This document shows, piece by piece, positions 1-12,017 of a stretch of DNA of 64,000 nucleotides (within the stretch, counting starts at the first letter, position 1; each line of letters opens with the position of its first letter). The stretch spans positions 2,792,687-2,856,686 of the forward strand of contig JALECJ010000257.1 in the NCBI GenBank assembly GCA_023515745.1, in the 5' to 3' direction. Below the pieces are notes generated by a model that saw only the letters and a list, made by a program, of their open reading frames with translations, searched no databases and was not told the DNA's origin. This stretch comes from Amoeboaphelidium protococcarum. Taxonomy: Eukaryota; Aphelidiomycota; Aphelidea. Both the position numbers and the translations under genes were made by a program.

Positions 1-448
1 TTTTGAATAATCGATTAATACGCGACTTCAGGTAAGTTACCATAAATTTTAATTTATTAATTGTAACGCGTTATGTCTATCTTTATAGGAATTGTTTGGT
101 TTCGTGGTGCGACCTGGTGCTGAGTAAACGGAGTTTGACGAGTATTGCAAAGTTTTGGAGAGTCAAGATATACTAGTGCTGTATAAATGGCGATTTGGAT
201 AAAGCTTGAAAGATAAACACATCATACAATCGAATGCGAATACATAATCACCAAGTTAAGAGTATGTTGTTGATAATAGAGAGCTGCAAATGTTAATCTT
301 TGATTCAGCAAACGTAAATTTGAATGAGGTTGACTATTACGGCTTCAAAGTCCCGCTGGAAGAAGCTGAACGTCAACTAAAGTAAAAGCAAATTGAGAAC
401 TACTTTTCTATTCAGACAAGCCGTAAAGCATAAGATCATAGTTCATGA
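1..448 (+). CDS. C-terminal end of an unidentified protein (5' end outside the window)
   Basis: I do not recognise the family. With TAA/TAG read as Gln, a frame runs from the left edge through exon sequence 1-31, a GT-AG intron at 32-88 (57 nt, starts GTAAGT, ends TTTATAG) and exon 89-448, ending at TGA 446-448. The exons encode about 130 residues with mixed charged and hydrophobic composition; the stretch after the intron begins ELFGFVVRPGAEQ. No ATG is needed because the gene starts upstream of the window. Its TGA overlaps the stop of the convergent CFT1-like gene, and the six bases 443-448 (TCATGA) serve both genes. The exon structure and frame are visible in the sequence; the function is unknown. 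Confidence 0.5.
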
Positions 449-3400
449 CAATTTGGCATCGCTCTGCAATCTAAATAAATCCTTGTATAGTTTGTCCAAG
501 TTTACAGATCTATTTCTTGCCCAGTTTTGTTGTACGCGATGTGAATTGTTCAGCACGCGATTAAATACAAGATCAGTCACATTCAATACATTTCGCACAG
601 GCTGTCCAAATTGCTTATCCCACGGATCGAAAGCATGAGTCCATTTCGGATTTAATCCACCAGGAAATTTTGTGGTATTCTGCATCTAATTTGCAACACT
701 GGCCATTCTACGGAACGACTACTCATTGACTGGCCAGAAGTATCCGATACGACCATCCACGGTGAGATAGAGGCATCCATGTTCTTACTACGATGATCGT
801 TTACCGACACGCTCCAACTGTGCCAAGATGCATCCTTTGTAATCAGCAGCGCGTAATAACTTCATTCCACCAAGGGATGCCAAGTTTTACGGCGCATAAG
901 TCAGCACTTGCAGATTTCCAGCATCGTCACCACACAAGAATCCCAAGCGGTTCTAGTCTGCCATGAACTGGAGATCTACCACCGCAAATTTGTGGTAATC
1001 TCTACCCAGAACTGCCAATTTAGAAGGCTCCTCCTAATAGACAAAGAACCACACGCTATTCTACACATCGCCAACAATAAGGAAGCTCTTCAATGCTTTC
1101 ATGCTGGTAATGTATGTGGTTGTCTCATAAAAGGCAATACCAAGCAGATTCTGCATATTCTCAAATGAGAACATCATCACCTTGGAACTAATGGCGACGC
1201 ATAGATTCCCCTCCAGCACACAGAGTGCCGTGACTGGACCACCTTTAACCTCTTCACTAATCACATGCTTGAGTTTGTGATTAGTCTCTGGACGATTCGC
1301 CTCAGGGATGACTTGTACAATTTCAAAAATATGCACCTTACCTTTGGCGTAATGATCTTCTCCCAGTACATACATGGTGCCTATAATGAGATAAGTTCTT
1401 AACTGCTCCAATCCACTGACTTTAACGGTAAGATCAGCATAGCATGCGGCTGTAACCTGCTCGTGTTCTTCAAACTCAAAGCTATCAACACTCTGCCATG
1501 TCACTGGAGACATGAGCCGGATGCTAAAGCTTCTCTACATGGGTAGAAACTACTTGGGCTCAGCCTTGATGTTGGTCACCTCTTTCTGGTCAAACACCGC
1601 ATCGACATCATTAAGATCCTTCTTATCAGCTCTGGGAGGAACTACTTCCTCTTTCGGCGCATTAAATTCTACATCTTTATACGCAACCAGACAATACTTC
1701 TGTGAGTGGCGCAAGTAAAGGAGGTCTGACGCTTACAGAGGAGTATTATCGGACATCGAATCATTAAGAGGTACAGTCTTCTATGGCCACCGCAGCGATA
1801 GATCAAATCCATCTTCACAATCGCAAACTCTCAATTGATTTTGAGAATTAAAATAGACGAATCCATCAGATTAAGTTGTACTTGATATCTATGAGAAACT
1901 CAAAACCGGACCATCCAAAGCCATTGGTCGGACAATAAGCTCTTCCCTGTCGTTGTATTATACGAAATGAGGCATCTTTCCAGCTACAAACGTGCCATGA
2001 TAGAACGCGCCAGTCGGTGATTATAATCCTTTAATCTAGGAGAACGCATAAAGCTGCCGCTATTCTGCTCTATCATCATAACAAGGAGGTGATAGAATAG
2101 TTTGGATTTTTTTGAATCCACAAAATGTATTCTTGTGGTTATTAAACTATTGGTATACCATCAGGTGATGCCTTCCATTTAAAAACACGATAATCTAAGA
2201 GCCACGGCTCGTCTCAAAGGACATGACTTCTTGGATCTTATCATCCTCAGATAGACGCTAATCAGATTACGCTATATTTATGGGACGCATTACCTTGGAA
2301 TCTACTCCAGCAAAAGACTTCACATTCTACCCAGACTCGATATCGAGAAAAACCATAGCTGTACCACATATAGCCACAATTTGACATCTAGTTTAGTCAG
2401 TAGAAGAGTGTAAACATGCGGTATCCACATCGGTAACTTGCCATCGTTAATGGAACTTGTCATCACCGCCCATCTCAAAGCATAATAAATGACCGGTATT
2501 GAGCAAGCAAAATAACAATCTATCGGAAGTAAATGCGTTAATGATGTAATAATCACTCTAATGGCTATCATCAACATTCAATTCACTCACGTCCAGTTAA
2601 GCAAGCACCCGGCGACCATCAAGTGAATAGGCCAGCATCGCTTATTTGCAGACTTGAACCAGTGCCATCCTTGAACTATTATTCGCTTTCACAATGCCAA
2701 CATGTAAAGTTTACGCATTTTAAGTCTTGAAAGCACTAAATTCCATTGTGACTTCTCTCAATTCACCTCTAAATGACTACAAAATCATAGTTCCATACCT
2801 CACGTCATCGTTAGCATCAGTAGTCTATACAGAGGCAAACAACAAGCATTTCTAATCGTTATTCTTTGCTACAGCTGCAGCATTAACAGTCCACATCTAC
2901 ATAATGTACAATTTAATATCATAAGAATTGCCTATGATAGGCACAAGGTTCTCCCTCAAGATGTACAAAGAACTGTGTCTCCCAACTCCATTACACACAA
3001 CGAATTCTAAAGGCTTATCCACGCCTGGATTCAAATCATTCAAGTAAACTCCATTCAAGGATTCGCCAATCGCAAATTTCTTACTCATAGATAGACAAGG
3101 GATCTCATCCACAGTCTGATACCATTAATCATCGGGCAAGTCTGGCAGCGAAGATGAAGAGGGAGACAGAAGATCGCTAGCATTCTATTATTGGGCATCC
3201 TACTAAGATATGACGGCAGTAGCTAAATTAACATCCCCATCATCATCTTGATCTAGTCCAAGAAGGGCGTCTAAATCATCCAAATCCATATCGGCATTAG
3301 AATCTTAAACAATAGAGCTAGATTGTACATTACCATCTCGCTAAGCAGATTTAACACTAACAAGCTTTCCAGAAAGACGCAACAACAAGGATTTAGTATT

Positions 3401-4594
3401 ACATGAGCCGATAAATAGAAAATTGTCCTAGTACAGTGTCATCGAGTTGACAAACTCCACTATGCGACCAATCTTTTACACTTCAATCTTGCTAATGCCA
3501 CCTCTGATACCTCCATCATTCACAAATGTAACCATAATCAGATTACCATCTTTAAGGGAGATAAGGGCGCGGTTAGAAGAAGATATCATCACGGCACAGG
3601 CAAAATCCAAATCCAACTTTAAATGAGAGTAATCAATCATTGAAAGTTTCGAAGTGATCCGACTGAATCCATTCATCGACACACCTACAGCCTTGAAATT
3701 ACTGTCGACATAAACCAATTCATTAACACCAAGACACAAAGCACCTCCAAGTGATTAATGTCCGCAGTCTAAAATTTTATACAAATCAAATGGGAGACCT
3801 TGACACGATCCAATGACAGAGAACGATTTCTACTGCAGATCAATAGATACCAGGATAACTATAGAGTTATCGCGCACCTTATTCAAACTGCCAGACCATG
3901 TAGGTACAGGCTAGCAGAGTACGGCAATAGTAGGCTGCTGATAACCAGGCATGAACACAAAGTCTACAATATTCACAATTCTATGATCAATATCTCTTCC
4001 CTGCACCACAAAGGACGGATGCGTTAGATTATTAATGATGTTATTATTTAAACTATTGTTATTGTTACTATTGAAAGTATTAGATTACGCAGCTGATAAT
4101 TTGCCATCTTTAAAAGGTATGAACGCCAACAAATCGCCAGCCATTCGCATAACTGCACATCGTGGATATTAATGCTAATCGACGCGTATACAGGGAGCCA
4201 CTTTAATACCGTAAGCACTGCGCATCACCTCATCCTCAAAGAAGTGTAGTGACACAGTTTCCGTCTAGAAATGATTTGAATCCCAAGCCAGAATAGATAA
4301 TTTAGCATCTGCAAAGCATACTAGTAATAAATCACATTAAGTTATCTAGTTCCTGACTGCTTTGATATCACTGATATTCTAAAGAAACTTTTCAGAATAA
4401 TAATGTACCAGTCGATGACCTTAATTATTATTATTATCAGTAGAGGCACTACTAGTATTATTATATAGATGATATATAGTTAGAACGTTGCTCTTAACCA
4501 CAATCAAATCCTATCTCCTAACTCCAGTGAACTAAGCCGAAATGGACAAATTAACTCCAGTTGGACCAAATACTTCCTGATGTACTACTTGCAT
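443..4594 (-). CDS. CFT1: Cleavage and polyadenylation specificity factor, 160 kDa subunit (CPSF160/Cft1)
   Basis: CPSF160 is the large beta-propeller scaffold of the nuclear pre-mRNA 3'-end processing complex that helps recognise the poly(A) signal. The single frame encodes 1383 residues, close to the 1350-1450 usual for the family, with no in-frame TGA in any segment I translated and many internal TAA/TAG codons. The N-terminal part contains the family-like segment AVLYQPVPTWSGS. The C-terminal third holds the CPSF_A domain, including SPVTWQSVDSFEFEEHEQV and GTMYVLGEDHYAKGKVHIFEI. The start ATG at 4594 is chosen because a TGA lies in frame 13 codons upstream. No intron is seen. The stop overlaps the stop of the plus-strand gene at 446-448. 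Confidence 0.93.
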
Positions 4595-4918
4595 AATTCT
4601 AATAGGGTCAACAATAGCAATTAGCAGTGTTCTTCAAATAACAATAATGGAGTTTTATTAAGTCCGCGTACAAAGAGATTCAACGAAGAAGAAGAAGAGG
4701 GAAAGGCTTTAAAAGAACGTTGAAAGAGAGAAACGCCCAAAAGCGACACGTTTCAACAACACAGCAACCATAATGTAACAGAAAAGGTACAATATATACA
4801 TATACATTCGATAATATAGCAGCAATGTTGTATACATATACATCAATGTATAAAGTTCACATATATAATGATGGATTCAATTAATGTCAGAGGAGCAGTT
4901 ATACTACAGACAACATCA
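4595..4918. other. Intergenic region between CFT1 and SPT7
   Basis: About 320 bp of AT-rich sequence upstream of CFT1 and downstream of SPT7, both on the minus strand. It contains simple TATATACATATACAT-type stretches around 4790-4870. It must hold the CFT1 promoter, but I see no motif I can name. No coding frame is supported here. Confidence 0.5.
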
Positions 4919-7408
4919 TCACTACTATTATTTAAGACGCGATTTAGGACGTGCTGGGGACCTCTTCTTCTTGCGCTTCTTCTCAAATGTCTCATCGTCT
5001 ATAAGAGTGCCTGAGGTGGACATGGCAGCGGACGCGAGTTTTTATTAAAAATACGGCCGGGCAAGACCAATGATCTAATCAGTGGTTGAGAGAACATTCA
5101 GTGTAGACGCTGGATAGGATTATTAGGATGATGGTGCGCCAACAGAATTATATCCCTCTGCTTGATCCTCGCCAATATACAACCGCCTTCGCAAGTCATC
5201 AACTATATCTATGCGACCATGTTCTTCCAAAGCAGAAGAGGGAGTGAGACTCTGAAATTTATGCTGCAAAGCCTCCCTAGAAGATTGATACTGATTAATT
5301 AGCGATTCCGGCAGAGAGGCAAATTCTAAAAGTTCTCGAGCAGTCCGTCCTGTTTATGACCGGATTGTGAGAGCTAGTAAGTCATATGAACCAAACTATT
5401 TACCATAAGAATCGCTATACTCTTTATATACTCTAGCAATGGACCGCACAAATTGACAATACAAATCTTTTAGTACCTATTGACACGAGGATTGAATGCC
5501 AGTGAATCCACACAAAAGACTGACCAGAGCAATGCTTTTAGAGAGATCGAAATGCTGCTGAACAATATTATACCGCCTGTTCTAATGAGATGGAGTAGTA
5601 ATAGTAGGAGAATCTTCACTCACTCTAGATATAATTTACTCTTGCAAATCTCCACATTCATTGCGCAACGATAGAATTGAACTGTACTGACGAGCCGCGC
5701 GTTCAGAAAGCATCCATGATCGCATGGTATCATCATCTGTTGCTGCTGAGAGAGCATAATCCTAATGGTGTTAAGACAATGGAACCTCTGGCATAGAGTT
5801 GGCAAAATGTTAAAGTTCAGGGCAGTACGCAGATCCAGAGCTTGGACACATTAAATCACGGCATTTATATAGCTTCTCCTAGAGAGCAAACTCCATCATT
5901 CCAATGGCAGACCTTTATTATTATTATTATTATAAATTACCATATTATTCATTCACCCGTTATGAACAAGTTATTAAAGACTTTTACGCGAAAAGCAACT
6001 TTAGAGGCACAGAGCAATTCAATTAATCATGAGAATCAGGGCCAATAACATTATACTGCTACAAAGAGGTGGAATCGCTCGATCGAGCATACCTGCTTAA
6101 AGAACTAGCTATAGCAACTTGGCCATTACCCGCAGAGACAGAGCCGCCACCACCACCACCTCCATTATTATTATCTTCATCATCCTCATCGTCACTCTCG
6201 GCCACCACGCTATCTGTAGCTCTATTTGCACTAGTAACTGAGGCAGCTTCATCCATCTTTCCACCATTCATTGATGCCATTGACTACTAAAACTGCTATT
6301 ACTAATATTGCAAAGATTATTGCTGCTACAGTAAAGGCTTTAAATTAATCTCTGGCACCTTACCCATTAACATATCACATTTCTCTTTCATTTTAGTGGC
6401 ATGAACGCGGTATATAGATCGAGGGTCACTATTGTAGTACAGACAGTTGGACCATATGAGCTCTAGATCCGCCATGAATTCAGCCTTACTAATGTAAACC
6501 ATCTACTTAACCTTCTTGGTGATGGTGCCCAGATCCATGGGCTACTTGATAATGTCATAATAATCAGGAGCTTCCCTCTTATTGACTTTAGTGAGGAAGG
6601 GGAACGAGTGCTCTCTATATGCTTTGAGTTCATCCAAAACTTTAAGCGCAACTTCAGTAAACGTCTACTACTTCTACTCTTTCTCTTTAGGCTTGAGACT
6701 ATCAAATATTTACTGTACTTTATCCATATTAAGAGAATTGTGCCTATTCTGTATCCTTTAAATTAAATGCCGCTTCTTTTAATCAACCTCTAAATTATAC
6801 AAATTGTCACCATAACTCTACGATACTACACTCTAATCATCAAAATGTCCATTCTAATCACTGTTACTCCGTTTGCAAGTAGCACCGCCATTCTATCTAA
6901 ATTAACAATTATCATTATTAACTTGTTATGATCCAAAAAGCTCATAGTAATCCTCAAAAGTGTAATATATGCTGTCCAGACGCAGGGATTAATATCTATC
7001 GAGTTCAAACAGCACATTCAAAATCTTTAGTTGCAGATCATCCATCTATTGATAATTATTATTATTAATTTCCACACGAGCCTTGCTTCTCTATTTACCA
7101 CTTGACCTTCTCATTGTAGGTGATGATGATAATGATGATGACTATTAGAGTTGCTACCGAGCAGTAGATTGTAACTTTGACTTTGCAGCCAATACGAAAT
7201 TTTTCCACGACTCTTCTGATACGAGAATTCGCTGCGAGATAGCACTCCGTTCCTCTGGTGAGAAATTAAAGCACCGCATAAATTCATCAGTAAATATTTA
7301 TTGCGCCATTTACAGAGATAATAATGATACTAATACTCCCTACTCATGATGATCACCATTAGTGTCCACAGTGCCGCTTTCCATTTGCAACTCCTCTTCT
7401 CTATGCAT
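4919..7408 (-). CDS. SPT7: SAGA complex subunit SPT7-like, bromodomain plus histone-fold region
   Basis: Spt7 is a core subunit of the SAGA histone acetyltransferase coactivator. The frame encodes 829 residues. An N-terminal Q/N/S-rich region is followed by a bromodomain at about residues 250-350 ([19 protein letters not shown], then [15 protein letters not shown]; the WxNCLxYNSDP core is typical of Spt7). Next comes an acidic linker with a poly-Gly run, and then a helical segment at about 620-665 ([20 protein letters not shown]) resembling the Spt7 histone fold. It ends in a basic KKRKKR tail just before the TGA. The ATG at 7408 is the first in frame; coding-like sequence continues about 80 nt further upstream until a TGA, so a missed upstream exon is possible. 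Yeast Spt7 is longer (1332 residues). Confidence 0.88.
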
Positions 7409-7655
7409 TACCGTGGTGGAATGAACAAGTGAATTTATGCGGAAAGAGCGCCGCCGTTCTAACGAAGCCAAAAAGAGATCAGCGATGCTCGCAGGAAAAC
7501 TCTTAGCGATTCAAGTGTAAGGAATCTCTGTATACGCAGTATATAATAGCTTTACGTTTGTATGTCAACAATAGGAAGAAATTATAAAAAATAATATGAG
7601 GAATTCAAATTACGAAAACGATCTAGTTTTTATATAAATACATCGAGTATCGTGA

Positions 7656-8852
7656 TCAACATTGAGGTCTATCAGAGGTGGATGTCCCGGTAGATTGAGA
7701 GCCGCCTCTTACAGTGTATGAACGCGTCAGCATTGTCTCTTCCTGCTGATTGACAGGTGTTTGTCTTATAGAGGATGATGACTGCTATTACTAGCGTGCA
7801 TTCCTAATGCTTGAAATACGTCTCAACAATCTAGTCATTCGATCTCGCCCATCGCGTGTCTAACCATCGGGATTCAGGCCATCCTATTCCATCATGTTCA
7901 GAATATCATATTATCCAGATCTTTGCGAACTCATCACTGCAGAATCTTGATTCAAATTAACACCATTTCTATCGGAAAACTAATTGGCATGAGATTGATC
8001 CAGCAAATCTCTGATGCGGCGAAATCTTGTAATGTAAGACTCATTAGATAACTATTGCTGACCACCATTCTAAGCAGAGTTATCTCTAATGATATTTACA
8101 GGGATAGATGTGCCAGAAGAGCGCGAACGGTTATCAATGACACCAGATCTTGCGGCGAAACTTTGCTGTGTACGCAATAATGGTATATCAACAGTGTCCT
8201 CCACTCCATCATTGACTCCATCAACTAAATCGCTCTCATCGTCCTCATCGTCATCATCATCACCAAGCTAAACATCATCATAATAATCGCCTTCTTGCTC
8301 GACATCGAAATGATCCTCGCCTTCTCCCTCATTAAGCGATACCAGAGGATTTTATCTGCTGGTAGTTTGCGGATGTTACTAAGCACTAAATTGCATATCA
8401 AATACCAACGAGCTTTATTAAGATTTACAAGAGCCTTACGGATGCAGCAGAGTATGAACCACGTGTCCATTTAATTTCCTCTTTTAACGCTCGCTGAGTC
8501 TCATGAAATCATTTGATTAACTCCTGCCATTAGATCTGATCCCATAATCGTCTAGCGATGCCTATCGATTTTAGTTTCTATTGCCAAAAGATCTGCCGGT
8601 GAGCCAACTGATATCGCCATTATTAATTCTTGACATTATTCGGCTAGAAGAGGAACCACCAGTAGTTGTATTGTTATCGGCATTTCTACTCTCGCCGCTA
8701 ACAATAGCCGATGATAATCCACTCGCAGGAGGATTATGAATTGTTTCAATTCTTCTCGCTATGCGGACAGGACCACTCGAGGAGGTTGTCTAGTGTGACA
8801 GACGAATTACTCTAGTCTCTGACTGAGGTGACGGTGTTGTTGCGCAGACCAT
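7656..8852 (-). CDS. Hypothetical acidic, Ser/Asn/Gln-rich protein
   Basis: Not recognised. The frame is 398 codons long without TGA, starts at ATG 8852 and ends at TGA 7656-7658, and includes many TAA/TAG Gln codons. The product is low in complexity: an S/N/T-rich N-terminal half, a basic patch (LSERQKRK), a strongly acidic run (GDDDDDEDDESD) near the middle, and a C-terminal part with Arg-rich helices (RFRRIRDLL, RMTRLLRRISSIRNAR). The frame stays open upstream of 8852 but has no ATG before an in-frame TGA. A nuclear, intrinsically disordered protein is a reasonable guess from composition only. It sits just upstream of SPT7 in the same direction. Confidence 0.45.
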
Positions 8853-9117
8853 TGCTATAAATCGGCTTGATAGATCTAAATAGATTGTTTTGCGTTGTTG
8901 TTGTCGCAGCGAAAAGATTGCTTGATTGATTTGATTGATCAAACGAAAGACTTGAAACAACAACAACTCGCTTCGTTGTATGCTCTAGTAGGGGAAAACG
9001 ACTTTGTAACATGGCAACGATTAAAGATTTCTTAACAGTCAATCTCGATCTATTTCGGGTAACAACGGATCAATGGCTGTCTACCTCAGTAGTAGAGAAA
9101 GACAATACAGCGACCTA

Positions 9118-9711
9118 TCAAAGCTACTTTTATTGCTTGACATAATCTTCACATTTCACAGTGTTCACGTCTTCAGACTTGACGGCGCACATGAGCATGA
9201 CATCCGGAAATCCTTAAAATTATCGCTTGACATCACCCCAGAGTGCAATCTCTATAATGTCCATGTCATAGTTGGAGAATGAATGTTTAATAATGTGCTG
9301 AGTGAGAAGATCGCGATCTTGATCCACATAGTCTCGCTTACGACGATTCACCCGCGTCTGCAGAATCTGGCAATTTTCCACGGATGTTTCGCCTCCTTTA
9401 CTGTACGGCACTATGTGATCATATTCGTGACAAAGCACTCCGGGACAGTTGGTCAATGCACGGCACACCAGGTTCCCTGCAGCGTCATAGCGCCAACGTT
9501 AAGGATCTCTTCCCATCACTGTCTGAGCCTACTATACTGTAACATGTGTGTACGAATTACAATAAATATGCTGAATTAACTATTACCGTAAACTTACCTT
9601 CTTCCAACATGCCTTGCGCATTGAGTGTGTAAATATCCGCTTCTGCTTCTTGATAATCTCCAAAGTCTCATCCTATCTTCCATCGGTGGTTAATTCATCT
9701 ACTTGAGCCAT
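9118..9711 (-). CDS. HNH endonuclease-domain protein
   Basis: This is a small (about 175-residue) eukaryotic HNH protein of a family known from plants and protists, of unknown cellular role. Exon 1 is 9711-9598 (MAQVDELTTDG to KACWKK) and the intron is 9597-9532 (GTAAGT...TAG, 66 nt). Exon 2 is 9531-9118 and contains the family signature: GRDPQRWRYDAAGNLVC, then CHEYDHIVPYSKGG and VENCQILQTRVNRRKRD. These carry the His and Asn residues of the beta-beta-alpha metal finger plus CxxCPGxxC-like cysteines. Reading TAA as Gln extends the C-terminus by about 22 residues to TGA 9118-9120. The HNH residues look intact, so nuclease activity is plausible. It could be a domesticated homing-type nuclease. 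Confidence 0.85.
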
Positions 9712-9859
9712 TTTGTAATAAATTTAGTCTGTGTACACACAAATTTTTAAGGAAAATCGGAGAACGCGCACACACGTTTCAATCACAACTTCTTGCCGCT
9801 CTCATACCGGACCTTTAAAGTAGCAGGCATAGATATCCATTCTACGCTGACGTATTACG

Positions 9860-10147
9860 TCAATGCACTTTTTTGACATCTACCTTTAGCGATAGTTTTG
9901 ATATTAAGGCTGATTAGAGAGCCGCGTTCTGCTCATTCATACAGGTCTGTGATCGATCTGTTTTAGTTTTCGTATCTTTAAATTCACAACAATGTGGATC
10001 AGACGCTTTAAAAGTTCGACCATAAGATAATTGATCATCTCCGGAACAAACAGAATGCATGAAGAATTGGTGCTTAGCAACTTGAGTAAAATTTCTATTA
10101 TTGTGCTTGCTGTATGCTAAGAAATGAGCGTTGCAAATTGCCGTCAT
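9860..10147 (-). CDS. Short unidentified ORF
   Basis: A 95-codon frame from ATG 10147 to TGA 9860-9862 contains five Cys and several His residues, but I see no ordered metal-binding motif. It lies between the HNH gene and the Fanzor-like remnant. With TGA as the only stop, a frame of this length is expected by chance in sequence of this size, so it is recorded only as a possible gene. No function is proposed. Confidence 0.2.
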
Positions 10148-10261
10148 TACTTGTTGTCATGACATTACAAAATCGATTTATTAATATAAATTCAAAATCT
10201 TCCATGATGGACAGCGATTTGATAAGTGCTTAGTTTTTGCCGTCAGTTAATCTGGTGATTA

Positions 10262-11956
10262 ATGACCATTCAAGACTTTCGCCAGGCGGCCTCTGAACGA
10301 ATAATGGACCAAAAAGATGGGACACTAGGCTTTTCGTACAAATGGCGTCACGAATACTGGACGGGTCTGACCAGGCTCACAAATCAACAGTGTGTCGGTA
10401 TGAACATGTAGATACTATACGCATGAAAAGCTCTGCAATGCGATAGAGCTTGATGTTTTCGATAAGTCTGCTTTAATCGCCTACATTAAAAATTGCTCCA
10501 CCTCTCTGTCCTCTGCTTAAAAATTCCTGTACATCTGTCCTAATGTTTGGCATGAACAAGGCATAAGAGTACCCGACCTGTCTCACCAGCTATACGTTGC
10601 GTCCATGCTTAAGTTCCTCTGCAATCCGTAGTTTCCTCTTGATCGTCAAAGTTTCTACACCCAGTTACTCGGTGATGCGATAGGCCCCACTGTCCTGCAA
10701 TAATTACGTCACGCGTATTTGGATGGTCCCAACCCCAACCTGTATGAATGTGGCGTTAGGCGCGTTATGCATGCTGCAAGATGGCATCTGACTACTATGC
10801 TGTTTGTATATCAGAAACGCATCCTAGTTGGAGCCCTTTGTTATCACTGGGCCGAAGCTGATTTTATATATTGCGCTACTGAATGCTCTCAAATTTGACA
10901 ATCCAAGTGAGGCATTTCAGTTTGATCATCCAGAGTTGCTTCTGTTAGATCGATCGGGTAAGGTCTCCATTTCTGCAGAGTACGATGCTGACGATCAGGA
11001 ACACTAGGAGGTGGCTGATTCAGAACTGGTATTGCAGATCTATGATCAAATGGATTGGGAAGAAGATCTGGTCTGGTTTACGAAAGTTCACCGTAGTTTC
11101 CTCTTGGATATTGTCACCTCCTCGTATGAGCCTCCGGAGCCTCGTCGTGAATATGTTATGCAGAGAAGGAGTCCTCGAAATCTGGCAAAGAAAGTTGGTG
11201 TCCACAAACAAGGTAGAGCTCGAAGTCGTCAGCAACTAAGTATGAAGTCTCGCGCTGGGCCTGCCTTCGACAGTCTGATGGGGTAGTAGTCACTTCTGCT
11301 ATACATAAAATACCTGCGTGATGAGACAAAAGGGCTAGATGTACCTGCCTTCAGCATCTTTCCTATGGGCACTGATGTCCCACGATATGTGTAAGTGGAC
11401 AAGAGAGTCTTGCACTACTCTGGCATTTAATCTCTCTCTGACTGTTCTGTCAAGTCCATTATCAACCTTAAGAAGACCCGACTTCGGAAGATTGCAGTTG
11501 ATGTAGACGAAGTCACACTGCTTTCTGATGGATACGGCTGTTCTATTGCCGTCAACGTCAAGGAAAAGCCGTGGCAATACGCTAATGTGAAGAGAAATCT
11601 GGGAAGTAAGACATAGTCCGACGTGTCTGGGAAGCTGTTTGGTGCTGTCTATCTCACTGACACTTAGAACCTCGCTGAAAGGATGGAGGGTGATCACTTT
11701 TTTGACGTGGACCTTGGAAAGAAGATTCCGATCGTCTGGATCTGACTTTTACGTCTATGCGCCGTCTGAAATTAAATAAAATACTGTTTTCATACACAAT
11801 TCGCACTATCTTGGTTCTCCTTCAGCTGAGTGGACTTTTCGAGTTTTTGGCTCTGAAAATAAGGAACCACGCACTTTAAAGAAAAAGGAAATAAGGGCGC
11901 GCGTCAGCGCGCCGCTTGGTGGTATCAAGATCAACCTTAGGAGCCCCTACTTTTGA
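10262..11956 (+). pseudogene. Degraded Fanzor/OrfB (TnpB-like) RNA-guided nuclease remnant, tentative
   Basis: Long plus-strand coding-like stretches occur in three successive frames: about 10262-10430, 10431-10890 and 10815-11745, then a further shift to 11956. The gaps between them are too short for the introns seen elsewhere, so this looks like a frame-broken relic. The third stretch has features in the order known for eukaryotic Fanzor proteins: FSIFPMGTDVPRYVQVDKRVL, then LLSDGYGCSIAV (the usual place of the TDG motif), then FDVDLGKKIP, which resembles the RuvC-I D-P-G-K/R motif with Leu replacing Pro. The RuvC-II and zinc-finger regions are not clearly visible. The family call rests on motif resemblance only. 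Confidence 0.4.
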
Positions 11957-12017
11957 AAGATGACATGTAATAAAGATAGTATCAAACCAGTTGAAGCTCG
12001 AAAATTTAGAGCTTCAT

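Noticed and set aside
393-1168. Short standard-code ORFs on the plus strand opposite CFT1
   Set aside because: They are shadows of the minus-strand gene, which is continuous and homologous to CPSF160 when TAR is read as Gln.
8812-9042. Alternative minus-strand ORF overlapping the start of the acidic protein gene
   Set aside because: It overlaps in another frame, ends at TGA soon after 8812, and lacks features; the 398-codon frame is better supported.
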